Shown here piece by piece: positions 1 to 11,678 of a DNA stretch of 64,000 nucleotides (its first letter is position 1; each line of letters starts with the position of its first letter). Below the pieces are notes generated by a model. The model searched no databases and was not told the origin of the DNA. It saw only the letters and a list, made by a program, of their open reading frames with translations. A program made the position numbers and the translations under genes. This DNA is from Fomes fomentarius (taxonomy: Eukaryota > Basidiomycota > Agaricomycetes > Polyporales > Polyporaceae): contig JABYQN010000003.1 of assembly GCA_022606135.1 (NCBI GenBank), forward strand, positions 2,232,001 through 2,296,000. The letters are read 5' to 3'.

Positions 1-477
1 CGGACGCCTGGACTCAATGTGGCCATGGTATGTAGTACACCTTGCTGAAAGTACCTAGACAGTCAAGTATGCTGGAGTTTTAGGTAGGTCTTTGAATAGC
101 CCATGATAGTAAGGTATGCCACTTCTCCGAATACTTTTTTTTCGACTGAACGGCCGGGGGACCTTACGTGTGACTGCAGACTGCCAGAGGCGTTTGTTTC
201 TGTCTTGGAGGGCGGTCCTTCTAGCAATAAACGAGGTTGGAAGGAAGAAGGTGAGATTCATATGATTGATCCTTTCGACTCCAAATACATTTGAGGTTAA
301 TTGGTTTGGACGAGACTGCGATGGCCGCAGTAAATGTCAGCGCACTACCGGACTCAGAATCATCTCATATCTTATAGGACTGTCATAAACGTCAACTTCA
401 GATATAGAGACTTCGTTCGTGACGATTGCAACTCCACAGAGCGTACAAAGCAGCGTGTGTACAGCGAGTGTGAAACT
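1..477. other. Left edge, no gene recognised
   Basis: Only short frames occur here and none shows a family motif or a splice pattern. The right end probably holds the 3' flank of the minus-strand NOL8-like gene that stops at 478. Confidence 0.5.
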
Positions 478-2275
478 TCAGTCTACCTCGCCCATCCCAC
501 CACCTCTCCGCCTCCGACTCTTGATAGCCTCGCGATGGCGACGTTTCCACCCAGCCGTCAGCTCGCCCTTCGTCTCCTCCCAACGCGCACGAATCGCTTC
601 GGGAGAATCAGTGCGATAGAACCACGTTCTCCAGTTTGTCGGGTCGAAAGCGCGCCGCTTCGCTCCTGTATGATCGCCCGGGAAGAAAAACGGCCGCGAA
701 GGGTCGAGTGAGGCCACGTGGGGTGTGTGCGTGACTGGCGGTTGTACGGAAGCGAGAGACCGTGATTCTGTTGAGACAGGCACAGGGGCTGAGACTTCAA
801 ATGGAATGTCGTCGTCGAGCTCCAAGTCCAAGTCCAGATGACCGAGGAGCGAGAAGCCCGCTGGATGGGGTTGGGTGATGAACGTGGGTATGACACATGA
901 CATCTGCAATGAACATACCGTCCTCTGCTCTCGGCGCGAACAGATCCTTCAGCTTGGTCTTGGACCCCTCTGTCGTAGGAACCGTAGGAACAACACTTGC
1001 ACTGTCTTGGCGAGGTGACGGTACCTCCTCTGGGTGCGGTTCGTCTACTTCCATAGCAGATTCCGTGACTTCAGCAACGGCCGGTGCCGTGACTTCGACA
1101 GGCATGGACGATAATGCTTCACGCTGAACATCCTCCTCGATATCCGACCCGACACTCTCGGAACCACCCCACTCTTGCTTATCTCCGAACAAGGACCGCA
1201 GAAGTCCCAATGACTGGTTCTTCTCCTCAACGAGGTCGTGTGATGCAGTCGACGTCGCTCCGGATGGCTTCTGTATTGTGACTGGAACTGCGGGTCTTGC
1301 AGAGTCCGTGATGGCCACCTCGGAAGTGGAGCGTGGAAATTCCTGTATCGCGTCAGAGTCATCCGTCTCTCCTTCGGACTCCTCGCTCTCCTCGCTGTCG
1401 CTCTCTGAACTAGCCTTTCCGCCGCGCGCAACGACCAGTGTTTGAAGAGATCGGGTAGGTATATATGGAGCTGCGTTCTCCAAGAAGATGCCCTTGAGAT
1501 GTTGCGAGCCCCACCTGGTTGGGTCGATCGTTTTCCGCCTCGCACGTGTCGGAGGGTCGCGTATTCGCTTCTTCTTCTTCTCGCTCTCGCTCTTGCTCTT
1601 CCCTTTGCTCTTCCCCTTGTCCGCCTTCGCGACATCCAGCGGCTCTGGAAGTGGATGGGTGGGCCGCATGCGCATAGGCCGGATGAGCCGCCCCGAGGGA
1701 GTGACGCGCCAACCTCCTCGCGTTGAGACATTTTCCGGTGTTACGAGCGACATGTCTCTCGCGTGCACGCCTTGAACGCCTCGACGCTTTTTCGACGGAG
1801 GTGCATCCTCTGCCTCCTCCGCGGCACGCTTTAGATCTGCGTGTTCTTTCGCGATTCTACAGAGCCCCATAAGGAGGCTGGCCAACAGCGTTTGCGAAGA
1901 TGAGACGTACCTTTCGCGATAGTCGGCTTTGGCCTCTCCTAATCTCAGCTTCGCGCCCTTCCAAGTGACGCCACTCAGCAGATTCATACCTACAGACTGC
2001 TGTTAGTTAATGGTGTAGAAGATAGGATAGGGAGACGCACAGCGAGCCAATTTGCCCTTCGTCGTTTCCATAGTCGCATACGCAAACTTGCGCGGTTGTC
2101 CCACCGCATCCAACACCCCAAATCCATCGATGCTCTTGACCGTACCGAACGACATGAGACGATCAGAGAGGTCTTTGGCCGTGATAGCGGGGGTGAGGCC
2201 GGAGATGTGTATTCGCTTGGTAACAACTTCATCCATCGTCTTTCCCCCCTCGTTCGCGAGTATCGGGCAGCTCAA
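478..2275 (-). CDS. NOL8/Nop8-like RRM nucleolar protein
   Basis: Three exons join cleanly: 2041-2275, 919-1989 and 478-860, totalling 563 codons including the stop. Residues about 15-100 form an RNA recognition motif: it opens with KRIHISGLTPAITAKDL and closes with NLLSGVTWKGAKLRLGEAK, the second half being supplied only after intron 1 (1990-2040) is removed. The middle is acidic, Ser-rich and Lys-rich (low complexity). The C-terminus carries FDPTNWRTWFYRTDS followed by a basic WKRRHREAIKSRRRR tail, the arrangement I know from human NOL8 and yeast Nop8, nucleolar factors needed for 60S ribosomal subunit assembly. The start is the first ATG before the RRM; MDEV, 13 codons in, is an alternative. 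The family call is inferred from domain layout and the C-terminal block; RNA-binding is the safer part of it. Confidence 0.83.
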
Positions 2276-2532
2276 ATTTTGGAGAGTTGATAGGATGTAG
2301 GCGGAGGAGAGCGCGAAGACTCAAGAGTGGAGGATGGAATGCGTCCTCGTTCAGTTCAGAGGATAAAAGCGCGCAGAACCTCCGGTTATCAACAGAGATA
2401 AGATGATCTATGTACGTACTGGGATGACTAAGCATCTGTAATGCACTGGTAGGCTGAGTGCTGTCCTCCTCAAGTCCCTCCCCCGTCAGCACCGCACTAA
2501 CACACCTCTCAGCAGCGGCACGAGCTGACAAA

Positions 2533-2790
2533 ATGCGACCCACCCTGGCCCGCCTCGTCCGTATTCTTCCACGCTCACAAGTTGACCCGGCACTCCGTCC
2601 TGTCCCCCCACCTGTCCGCTCCGATGCCCCTCGAGTATCCCTCATCGAGATACTGAAGAAGCGCAAGGAGGAGGCTGGCCTGGATTACCCGCCAAATATC
2701 AGGATAGAGGCGTTGGAGGCCAAGACTGCGCTTCGCGGCCTGCCCAGGGAGGCACGAAAATCGTTGGCGAACATGCTCAAGGAGCACTGA
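2533..2790 (+). CDS. Small basic protein of unknown function
   Basis: A single-exon frame of 85 residues starts at the ATG at 2533; the longer frame upstream has only a GTG at 2458, which is not a normal nuclear start. The N-terminus (MRPTLARLVRILPRS) is Arg-rich and lacks acidic residues, as in mitochondrial presequences. The C-terminal half (SLIEILKKRKEEAGLDY, then REARKSLANMLKEH) looks helical and charged. I do not recognise the family. It lies 257 bp from the divergent NOL8-like gene, so the two could share a promoter. Small mitochondrial proteins of this kind exist in fungi, but mitochondrial location is only an inference from composition. Confidence 0.55.
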   Translation: MRPTLARLVRILPRSQVDPALRPVPPPVRSDAPRVSLIEILKKRKEEAGLDYPPNIRIEALEAKTALRGLPREARKSLANMLKEH

Positions 2791-3525
2791 GGCGGGCGTT
2801 CTATGGTTTGTGGCAATCAATCCTGTACCGTCATCTTGTCTTGATGTCCATATAGGCCACATATATCGCCTTCGCTGGTTCTATGTGACCGACAAAACCT
2901 GTGTCCATACGCAGTTCTGGGGCCGGGGCCTCCAAGCAGAGTATCATAATCTACAGTGCACTATACTAATAGCCATCCTACAATCCCAACGCTACTACTC
3001 TTGCACCTGCTCGCAACCCTTCATAAACGTCCTCTCAAATAGCTCATTGAACCACTGCTTTGACTGCATTATCAATTCAAGTCCCAACCCTTCACGAACC
3101 ACGAACTCGGCCGGTGGCAAAAGCATGTTCCTTGATATAGCTGTTCTCGACGTCGATTAGGTGGTTACAACTTTGGGAATCGTCGAAGAGATCGTCCTCA
3201 AGCGGTCGGGTGAGACGTGGTGCGTCATGCCGGCTGTCATCTGCGAGATGCCCGCGATAAAGCTCTGTGACCGTGTCACCGTTACGCGTCTCTTAGGTGT
3301 CGGTTCATAATCCAGTGAAGTTCCACTAATGATATTGGAACTTGGAGAATACTCGGGCTAGTGTTTCGTACTACTTGCTGCGGTCGTAGTACCTCGAGCT
3401 GCGAGACCGATGAGACCTGCTCACCCGTCATACGCACTGTTCGTATTTCACAATGTTCGTCTGCGACAGAATTGTGCCGTATGAGTAGCTGTCGCAAGGG
3501 GTATGATCCTCAATATCCTACGCAC
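2791..3525. other. Convergent intergenic gap, no gene recognised
   Basis: This lies between the small plus-strand gene and the 3' end of the minus-strand F-box gene. Frames at 2810-3160 and 3282-3588 have no recognisable motif or codon pattern; I see only 3' flanks. Confidence 0.5.
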
Positions 3526-5124
3526 CTACACGGAGTCCACATCGATCAAAAACTTGACCGTGACGTTGGTCACGACTTCCTCAAGTAGAGGAACGTAGAC
3601 CTTTTGCGCCATCTCTTCATCTTCCGGGTCGTCGTGCCTCACACTCAAGCTGAGTCGGTGCAGCTTGTTGCCCATCTCGGCGCGAAATCGTAATACGCCG
3701 AGGATCGGGTCGAAGAATTCTGCGATGTCGGGGTAGATGATCGCGTCTTCAACAATGATCGCTTTGAGAATAGGACACCACAGCCGTTCCGTTGACGCAT
3801 GCTCCGGGGGAGCATCGCGGAGAGCGTCCCATACCGGTTCGTACTCGCCCCAACAGCCGAGTGACAACGTTTCGAGTAGCGGAAATGCGGCGAAAAGCTC
3901 CCGCCATGCGCCAGTCGGTGCATGTTCTTCGTAGGGCGCACGAACAGAGACGGACGTCACAGGTGCCGTCTGAAAGATGCTGATGACATCGCGTAGGGAA
4001 TGCGGGAGGACAGTGAACAGAAACGAAGTTTCGGGTTCTTCGTGGAGCACAAGGCACACGCGGTGGGTTGGTGTGGAAGCGATGAGCCGATAGTGACAGG
4101 TGAGGTCGAGGTCGATAGACGTTACTGCGCCGAGTATCGGGAAAATGGTGAGAGGGGAGTAAGGTACACGGAAAAGGGAGGTCATGAAGAGGTGGCCGTC
4201 CGGAACGATGTCGCGTTCCATGCCGCGGATATCACCAGAAATCTCTATATCGCTTGCGGCGGGTATGTGAATACTGTTCAGGATATGCCATAACACCTGG
4301 CAGGCGCCTCCATGAATGTGGATCTTGCGAAGCTGCGGTACATCGACCGGTGTCCCGCGCGTGATGGCTGGAAGTCGGAGCACTCCTCCTGGGATGTCGT
4401 TGAGTGTGTGTGCTAACAACAGCTCCCTCAAGCCGGTGAACTTTTTGATCTCGGTGAGGAATTGTTTCAACGACATAGGGAGTGGCGTGCTGCTCAAGTC
4501 CAAGATGCGTAAATTCGAGATGTGGCTTACACCACTCGGAACGGCGAGGCGGCAGAGCTTGAGCCATTGGAGGCGAGGTAGCTGGGTGGCGGAGAGCCCC
4601 AGCCCAGTCCATATTCCGCTCGCCATGGGATTGATCATGACGAGCCGTTCAAGGACAGGCATATGGCACTGGAAGAGACTCGACAGAGACTTGATCCAAC
4701 TCTGTCCTACGTCTTCAAAAGCGAGAGAGCGGATGTGTGACGTGTGGCTTGCCAGGGACGTTTGAAGAGCAGCGTGTGGGAAGGAAGCGGCAAGAAACGT
4801 TAGGTCGACGACGGCCCCGGCACAGCGCGACAAGGAGAGCGTCATCCAATGGATACTGCGGAACACCCTAATATCGCGCCAAAATGTGGGCGAAGTGCGG
4901 ATGACCTCGTACCAGCAATGGCAGACACCAAGGAGGGCTGTCCAATGCACCTCTCCTGGTTGTTCAGGGAACAGGCGGACGTAGCTGAAAATGGCGACCA
5001 GAAGTTCGTCCGGCAGCTGGTTCACATAAGTGAACGCGTTGATTTGCGCATTGATCGCTGCGAGATCCCGCTGTAGTGCGTAGCGTTTCGCTAGAAGAGT
5101 GTCGGGAACAGGACGAAAGCGCAT
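3526..5124 (-). CDS. F-box domain protein, single exon
   Basis: An uninterrupted 532-residue frame starts at the ATG at 5122-5124 and ends with TAG at 3526-3528. Residues about 1-30 form a short helical lead (LAKRYALQRDLAAINAQINA), then a canonical fungal F-box follows: NQLPDELLVAIFSYV, GVCHCWYEVIRTSPTFWRDI. The remainder is Leu-rich with irregular repeats such as LRILDLSSTPLPMSLKQF and LRELLLAHTLND, as in the large agaricomycete F-box/LRR-like family. F-box proteins act as substrate adaptors in SCF ubiquitin ligases by binding Skp1; the target here cannot be read from sequence. The family is greatly expanded and fast-evolving in this group, and a second single-exon member of the same style lies at 17.8-19.3 kb. 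Confidence 0.88.
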   Translation of the reverse strand: MRFRPVPDTLLAKRYALQRDLAAINAQINAFTYVNQLPDELLVAIFSYVRLFPEQPGEVHWTALLGVCHCWYEVIRTSPTFWRDIRVFRSIHWMTLSLSRCAGAVVDLTFLAASFPHAALQTSLASHTSHIRSLAFEDVGQSWIKSLSSLFQCHMPVLERLVMINPMASGIWTGLGLSATQLPRLQWLKLCRLAVPSGVSHISNLRILDLSSTPLPMSLKQFLTEIKKFTGLRELLLAHTLNDIPGGVLRLPAITRGTPVDVPQLRKIHIHGGACQVLWHILNSIHIPAASDIEISGDIRGMERDIVPDGHLFMTSLFRVPYSPLTIFPILGAVTSIDLDLTCHYRLIASTPTHRVCLVLHEEPETSFLFTVLPHSLRDVISIFQTAPVTSVSVRAPYEEHAPTGAWRELFAAFPLLETLSLGCWGEYEPVWDALRDAPPEHASTERLWCPILKAIIVEDAIIYPDIAEFFDPILGVLRFRAEMGNKLHRLSLSVRHDDPEDEEMAQKVYVPLLEEVVTNVTVKFLIDVDSV

Positions 5125-5742
5125 GGAGTCGGGCTGAGCCTGAGGGAGCTGGGGATACGATGTTGAATGTTCCTAGCGGTCGTAGCGGTCAGCATTATTG
5201 CCCGTCTGTCTCAAACAGTTCTTATGTCTCCTGCTCACCTCCAGTACTAGCGCAGGTATGAGCGAAGGATGTCGGGTACCTGAGGAATTCGCAAAAGACC
5301 CGCATACACGTACATATGTGACAAAAATCACATACGGATAAAGGCATGGGCCGGGGAGAACCCTGGAGTCCCAGACCCCTCTTCTGATAATCCGTCGACG
5401 CTTAATGGCCCTGGCCCAGCGCACGCAGTCTGCGCGAGGTGGACATCCATTGCACCATGTCTGATCATTAGTCTCCTCGCTCGACGGCCCACTTCAAGTT
5501 TCCCAGTGGGACGCAATTTCTACGAGTCAATCTCTGCAATGAACTTGCAGATGCTCCTCTGTCCTTGCACTTACTCAAGAGGTCAACACGGAAGAGGAGG
5601 TCAGATTCAGAGTGGCGAGCGTTGTGCACAAGAGCGTCACGCGTCACGGTCAGACTTCAGACGTCCAAATATCCACAAACACCCGCCATTTCCTGTTTGG
5701 GAAATTTTTGGCACAGTTCCTTGAAGTCGCTCATTTTTGATC
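5125..5742. promoter_or_regulatory. Divergent intergenic region, F-box / Mak11-like
   Basis: About 620 bp separate the divergent starts of the F-box gene (-) and the Mak11-like gene (+). No coding motif is seen. It must contain both promoters, but I see no convincing TATA box or named operator. Confidence 0.45.
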
Positions 5743-7391
5743 ATGTCTCCCCGCCCCGTCAAATCCTCCCTCGCCGGGAAACCCAACCTCAAGAAAAAGG
5801 TTCGGTTGGAGGCACCTCAAGCTCCAAAGCCCTCATCACTTGCCTCAAAGTTGAAGACCCAGTCAAAGGCACGTTCAGGTCTAGATGCACCTGCTCTATC
5901 AAAACAAGCGAAGGGGAAGGAACGCGCGAGCACCCCCATAGCCTCTCCCAAGAGGCTTCGCAAGACAGCTCCGAAAATCCAAGACCCCAGCTCCTCTACA
6001 TCTCTCCCCACATCTTTCAAGGTCGTCGTCGGGTCTTACGAAAAGCTGCTCTACGGCCTGGAGGGCACAGTCTCTGCATATTCGTCCGAGTACTCCTTCG
6101 ACCTGAAACCCATCTTTATCTTCCCTGCACATGTGTCCTGTATCAAAACAGTTGCGGCGTCTCCTCAAGGAGGCAAATGGCTCGCTACGGGGAGCGCGGA
6201 CGAGATCGTCAAGGTGTGGGACTTGCGGAGACGGAAGGAGATCGGGGGACTCATGCAACACCAAGGTACGTGGTGTATCCCTGCCCGTACTTGGATCACC
6301 ATGCGAACACATGGAGATTAGGCTCTATAACCCACCTCGAATTTCCGTCACGGTCACACCTCCTCTCCGCGTCCGAAGACGGCACGCTATGCCTCTTCCG
6401 TGCGCGAGACTGGGCCGTCCTCCGCGAGCTGAAGGGTCACAAGGGACGCGTCAACTCCGTCGCGGTGCACCAGTCATGCAAGGTCGCGTTGAGCGTGGGC
6501 AAGGACCGGACGCTGCGCATGTGGGACCTCATGCGGGGAAAAGGTTCTGCGAGTACAAAAATTGGCAAAGGTGCGTTTCCTTGTCCTCACCAGAACATGC
6601 CGTGGTGTTCACATACGGCAGAGGGCGAGCTGGTGCGATGGTCCACAGACGGCTCGATACTCGCAGTACAAGCCCAGAACACGATTGACATCTACTCGAC
6701 CGTGAGCGCATCGTCTGCCTACCCTGCCTTGACCCGTTCGTTCGTTCACACTCAGTCGCCGCTGTAGGAAATGGAGCTTCTACATTCAATCACACATCCC
6801 TCTCGTATACAAGATATCAAGTTCTGCCAGCGCGTCGTTGGTGACGGAGAACTACTGTTCGTCGGTGCCGAGGACAAGAAGCTCTCTATATACGACGTCC
6901 CCAAAGATCGCACCGAGCCGCCTACTATCATTGCAGAAATGGTCGGCCATTCCAATCGGTCAGCTCCATTCGTCCCACATCTTCGCTGGACACAACTGAT
7001 GACTGACCTGTCCATTCGCGATAGGGTGAAGGCAGTGGACACAATTCACATCGCGCTTCCAGAAAAGGCTTCGCGCAAGTCAACAACACTGGTCTGTACG
7101 ATATCCTCAGACGGCAAGATTCATCTGTACGATCTGGCGGCACTCCCAGAATCCTCGACGGAGAAGATCCAGCTGCAGCCTGTAGTGGAATACGACACGA
7201 AGGGCACCCGTCTCACCTGTCTGACCCTCGCGGATGGAGACGTCGCCAAAGGCGCAGCCGTTAGCGGGAAACGGAAACGTGACGACGAAGAGCCTGAAGA
7301 GGTAGACAGTGACGATGACGATGCTGGATTCGGTTCTCCTAAGGAGGATGGAGGCTCGGACCAGGAAAGTGACGACGACGAGGAAGAATGA
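5743..7391 (+). CDS. Mak11/PAK1IP1-like WD40 protein
   Basis: Five exons (5743-6265, 6322-6570, 6622-6701, 6768-6958, 7025-7391) sum to exactly 470 codons. A basic N-terminal tail of about 85 residues precedes a WD40 propeller. Visible repeats include LATGSADEIVKVWDLRRR, LLSASEDGTLCLFRARDW, LKGHKGRVNSVAVHQSCK and ALSVGKDRTLRMWDLMRGK. The order VVVGSYEKLLYGLEG, FPAHVSCIKTVA, GLMQHQGSITHLEF fits yeast Mak11 and human PAK1IP1, WD40 factors of pre-60S ribosome assembly. The C-terminus is a Lys/Asp/Glu-rich tail from about residue 415. Intron 4 (6959-7024) is 66 nt without a stop, so retention would keep the frame; splicing is chosen because it removes a non-WD insertion and leaves NRVKAVDTIHIALPEK. 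The start is the ATG at 5743. Confidence 0.88.
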
Positions 7392-7492
7392 GCTCGAGCT
7401 CGTATTAGTAGCGCTACAGCAATGTATAAGTTACAATCCAGCTATCCAAGTGGCAGCTTTGAAGCTTTCAGTCGATAGATGATGCATGTGAA

Positions 7493-10400
7493 CTACATGA
7501 AGTCGATCGCCCGTTTCCTGCCTCTCGCCGGACCAGCATCTTTGCCATTCTCTCCTCTCTCTCCAGCCTCGGCATCCACAAGCGGCGGCACGATGGGCAG
7601 GCTCTTGACAACCTCGGGCGCAGGCTTCTCCACCCACATGCTGTCATCCTCGTCCTTATCCTGCTTCTCCTTCCGCTTCTTCTTCCTCTTCTCCCCGTCC
7701 TTGTCCTTGTCCCTTTCACGCTTCTTCTTCTCGCTGTGCGAGACCGCAGGCCCGAAGCTCGGGATGCCCCCGTCGTCTTCGACATCGAACGACATCAGCA
7801 CAGCCTTCGCTTTCTTCTTCTCCCTGTCCTTCTTCTTGTTGTCCTTGCTCTTCTCCACACCCTTGTCCTTGCGCGACTCGCGGTCCACGCGCGGGACGAA
7901 TGTTGGCCTGAACGTCGCGAGGTCCACTTTCTCAGCCGCCGCGTTTGGTGGGGGAGGAGGAACTGCAGGTTCAGCCCTCGCCTCCGCTTGCGACGTCACC
8001 GCCGTGAGCGGTGCAGACGGTGCAGGCGTCGACTCGTCCTCCATACCACGACCCTCGCCCTCGTCTTCATCGTCGCTATCCTCATCGTCGCTCGCGAAAA
8101 TCGCCTTGAAAACATCCATCGCTGGTCGCTGGTACGTCAGGGTGTCCCTCCCCTGCGTCTCGTCCTCACCCAGCCCAACGTTCGCCAAGTTCCTCGGGCC
8201 CGTGCTCTTCTGCTCCTCCTGTTCATCCTCACCGCCCTCCGTGCCGGCAGTGATCATCGCGGGGACAGCAGACCCAGACCCAGATGGTCCAGCGTCTCTC
8301 CTCGCCTGGCCCGTCGCGAACTCGAAGTCCGCAGACGCCTCGCCCGCCTGCGCGGTGAGGTCCACCTCGGGGTCCTTCACGCCAAACCTCTTGCACAGCA
8401 GCCGGGCGGGCTGCCACGGGGTGACTGTGCGCGTCAAAGGGCCGTACATCCCCATCCGCACCGCGCTCATCTTCGGGTCCTCCTCTTCTTCCTGCTTCCC
8501 ACTAGCCTCATCTTCGCCGTCTGCAGAGTCGTCAAAGGATGTGGGCTGGTGTAGGCCCTCAACGATCTTGGGCCCCATCTCGACGACGACTGCGGAGCGG
8601 AAGCGACCAGCCATGGCACCCGAGAGCGGTTTAAACACTGTCGCAGACTTTGCATAGTCTTCGAGCTCCTTGTTGAACTCCTCTGTACTGTGTCCCGGGA
8701 GCGGGCCGAAGCCGAGGTTTTCGGAGCCCTCAGTGGCAGGGTCAGCCTGGAATGTGAGGAAGGCAGTGTAGCGTGCCTGCTTGGATGGGTCGGCAGTGAA
8801 TGGCTGGAAGCCGGACAACGCTGCCTTGGCCACGGAAGGGTGGAGACGCGGGATATGCAATCCACCAGGTTGGGGTAGTGGAGGAGCATGGGATGATGGG
8901 GGTGGTGCACTAGCAGGAGTTGGTGCGATAGCGCCTTCTGCGCGGGCGGTGCGGAAACCTTGCAGTCGCTCGCGGTCTTTCTGTGAAAGATACTCGAACA
9001 CTGAGCGCGTGCTGGCCGGAAGCCGCGTTTCGCCGAGCATTGTTCCTCGCTAATATCATATACTATTAGATTAGAATAACCACGGAACGGTAGACGACTG
9101 ACCTCGTCTGCGGACAGCTTGTTCGCTTTCCAGTCGGCATGGGATTGCGCGAGTTGTGAAGTGCTCCTGGCGGCAGGCTCATTCTCCTTGTTCTTCTCAT
9201 GTTGCCACACTCGCTTGGGATTGGGTTGCCAGCTTGGAGGCACTTCCGGTGGAGGGAACCTGCATGTGGTGAGCAACGTAACCATCATTGACAGACAGAG
9301 CACATACCACCGATCTTCAGCAACAGGTTTATCCGACAGTACGAATCCCTTCAGCACAGGCGTGCCATCGTTGAATGTCTGCGTGATTCCAGGCGGAACT
9401 CTCTTGTCCAGCCGAAGTCAGTCTCGCTGTAGAAGTTGATGTATAGAAGAGCACTCACAGGTCCTTGCTCGGCCCGACTCCTCGCACTACTTGACCCAAT
9501 GCTTATGTGGTGGTCCTCATCACGGAGTGTAGCGTCAAATGCAACGTGATTGCGAGCTGATGACCCAATCCCACCGTCATACACGTCGATATCGTCGTCG
9601 TCCGCGTCGTTCAAAGCGCCGAGTCCGAAACCAGCTGAGGGGTGCGGCGTGTGAGCATCCTACCGTATCACCACAATGTCAAACCGTACGTACCAGAGAT
9701 CTTCGGTCCTGATGAACCCTTCTGTGCACCCCCTCCATGGCCAACACTCTCGTTCAGCCCCATCCCAGGGTTATACCCTAGTCCATGAAAATTATCCTTC
9801 CTAGGCGCGATCATCACAGGTATGTCATGACGCGGATAAGTGTGTTTCTTCGCCTCTTCAGGATCCTCCTCGTCGCCCTCGACCTCCTTCGAAGGGTCGA
9901 AGAAGCCTGCGTCCTGAGCCTTGCGCTGGGCGTATGTGAGTCGAGGACCGACCCCCTGTCCGAGCTTCCATCCCATCTTCTTAAGAATACGCGCCCCGAC
10001 GGAGTCCTTCGGTGCCGGTGCGAGCGACGCCGCGAGCGCGGCTGTGATAGGGCTACTCCGCAGGCGTTAGTAACCTCATGTGTGTAGCACAAGGCGAACG
10101 CACTCTTGTTCTTCCGGCTCGCCCGCAAGCCTGCGCTTCTCCGCAGCTGTGCCACTAAAGTCCATCTCCTCTGTCTCATCAACAAGCTTCCGGCTCTCGC
10201 GAAGCTCCGCGAGGTCTTCCTCGTCCATGAAGTCCTCTGGACGCGCCGCCCGCTTCTTCGCGCGGTCGCCACGAGATGAGACGAACGTGGACGGAGTCCA
10301 TCCTGAGTGCACCAGGCACCGGTTACGATTACATTGAACGCAAACGAGATGTGGACGGAGGACGGACCTTCTTTCGAGCCGACTGTATTGCCGTACCCCG

Positions 10401-10776
10401 CAGAGAATCCTCCTGTGAATGCTCCGTGCAGTCTCCTGCGTCCCTTCTCGTCTCGCACCTATCCAATTCGACCAAATGTCGCTGTCAAAAGCGAAGTCTG
10501 GGCGTATGCGTTTGATTACAGCGCACCTCCTGCTTCCACAACGGCACGAACTCTCCTGTATCCTTCGACTTCTCAAGGGGCGGGAGGGGCGTTCCGATCT
10601 ATATATCGGAACAACGTCATGCGCGCACGACATGCACAGCAAAGACGCATATAATCAGCACTTCGGCATAGGGAGTGAACACCGAGAAGACGGACCAAAC
10701 AGAACGACTCGTTCGCTTTCGAGCTTGCGGTGTCCACGCCCAGGTCATTGAGCTTGCGTTTCAGTCGGCTAGTCAT
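7493..10776 (-). CDS. GPATCH1-like G-patch spliceosome-associated protein
   Basis: The start is the ATG at 10774-10776, opening [15 protein letters not shown]. Small exons then give [62 protein letters not shown] and [14 protein letters not shown]. This conserved N-terminal order is that of the GPATCH1/TOUGH family. A G-patch follows in the exon around 9.7-10.0 kb ([31 protein letters not shown]), then [21 protein letters not shown] (shown in part), the [10 protein letters not shown] and [15 protein letters not shown] blocks, and a long acidic, Lys-rich disordered tail ending GRKRAIDFM. The family binds RNA helicase partners and associates with spliceosomes (established for the family). At least eight introns are needed. 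The 3' end is only about 100 bp from the stop of the convergent Mak11-like gene, so their transcripts probably overlap. Confidence 0.87.
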
Positions 10777-11170
10777 CGCGCCCTGCCGTCCCACCAACGC
10801 TGTCTACTTCCAGAGTGTTATGCCAAGTCGTTCAGCAGGACAAGCGCAGGACAAGCAGATGGACGTCGGCGTGAAAGAGACAGACGTACATGGGCGCCTG
10901 CCTTCACACCAGTCCGTAGACGCTCAAAGGTCAGGTAATCAAGCTCAAAGTTCATTTGCCTCCTCCATCTACAGGACGTGGACTGTCTTGAAGTTGCGCC
11001 TGGGGTGTGCGCATTCCAAACGTCCTTTTCGACTCAAGGCCTACCTCTCGGTATCAGCAGAACATCGGCTGTGTCGGCATGACACAAATATGACTGCATC
11101 GTGCACTCTGCGCACACCATATGCATCTAGCCAACACTCTACTAGTAGTAAGTAACGGGAATGCCTTACC

Positions 11171-11226
11171 CCGACTGGCCGGACACAACCGACTGGTCGG
11201 ACACAACCAACTGGGCTGGATACAAA
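11171..11226. repeat. Three-copy 18-bp direct repeat
   Basis: Three adjacent copies of about 18 bp carry the core CGACTGG(C/T)CGGACACAA; the third is diverged (CAACTGGGCTGGATACAA). The tract accounts for the Trp/Asp-rich open frame seen here, so that frame is probably not a gene. Confidence 0.7.
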
Positions 11227-11470
11227 CAACGCAGAGTCGCGAAGTTCGGTGTATGCATCCTACTGTATGTAACTGCTTTGTCAAACTTTCAGTACTTTCG
11301 TTCCCGCCCCTTCCGGAATTCACGTCCTCCAGTTAACCGCTGCTCTTGACTCTCATTGATATCACCCTGTACGTAGCATCGGTTGACGGCCAAGCGCTAT
11401 ACCCTCGGGACTCGGTCGTCCTGTTCATTGGTAATAGCCCAGGTACTGACTGCGCTGACTTCGTATCGTG

Positions 11471-11580
11471 TTGAGGAAACCCGACATCACAAGGAGTTGA
11501 GTTCTACTCAGCTGGGAGTCTGAGTATTGAGGAAACCCGACAATACACGGAGTTCAGTTCGCCAGCTGGGAGTCTCCGAG
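11471..11580. repeat. Two-copy ~54-bp direct repeat in promoter region
   Basis: Copy 1 begins at 11471 and copy 2 at 11527. Both start TTGAGGAAACCCGACA and end CAGCTGGGAGTCT before diverging. The pair ends about 100 bp upstream of the ATG at 11679, so it duplicates a piece of that gene's promoter. Confidence 0.8.
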
Positions 11581-11621
11581 AGAACGGAATTGCGACAGTT
11601 GCATAGGGACGTACTGGTAGG

Positions 11622-11629
11622 TATAAAGA
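11622..11629 (+). promoter_or_regulatory. TATA-like box of the CmcJ-like gene
   Basis: The sequence GTATAAAG sits about 55 bp upstream of the ATG at 11679, a normal distance for a fungal TATA element with a short leader. Confidence 0.45.
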
Positions 11630-11678
11630 ACGAATTCCGGGCCACAAACACGCAGTCTCACAGCACACTCACACAGCA

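Larger units (their letters stand above)
10777..11678. other. Intergenic gap with short repeats
   Basis: No gene is recognised between the GPATCH1-like gene and the broken CmcJ-like gene. It holds two small direct-repeat tracts (listed separately) and a TATA-like box near 11622. Confidence 0.5.

Noticed and set aside
6959..7024. Unspliced reading of the Mak11-like gene
   Set aside because: The 66-nt segment is open, but it has good GT-AG ends and its translation interrupts an otherwise conserved WD40 blade.
7479..8657. Long plus-strand frame of 392 codons opposite the GPATCH1-like gene
   Set aside because: It is Ser/Leu/Phe-rich with no motif and lies exactly opposite the Lys/Glu-rich tail of the minus-strand gene, which makes such frames by composition.
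11161..11349. Small Trp/Asp-rich frame starting MPYPDWPDTTDW
   Set aside because: It is fully explained by an 18-bp direct repeat and has no other support.
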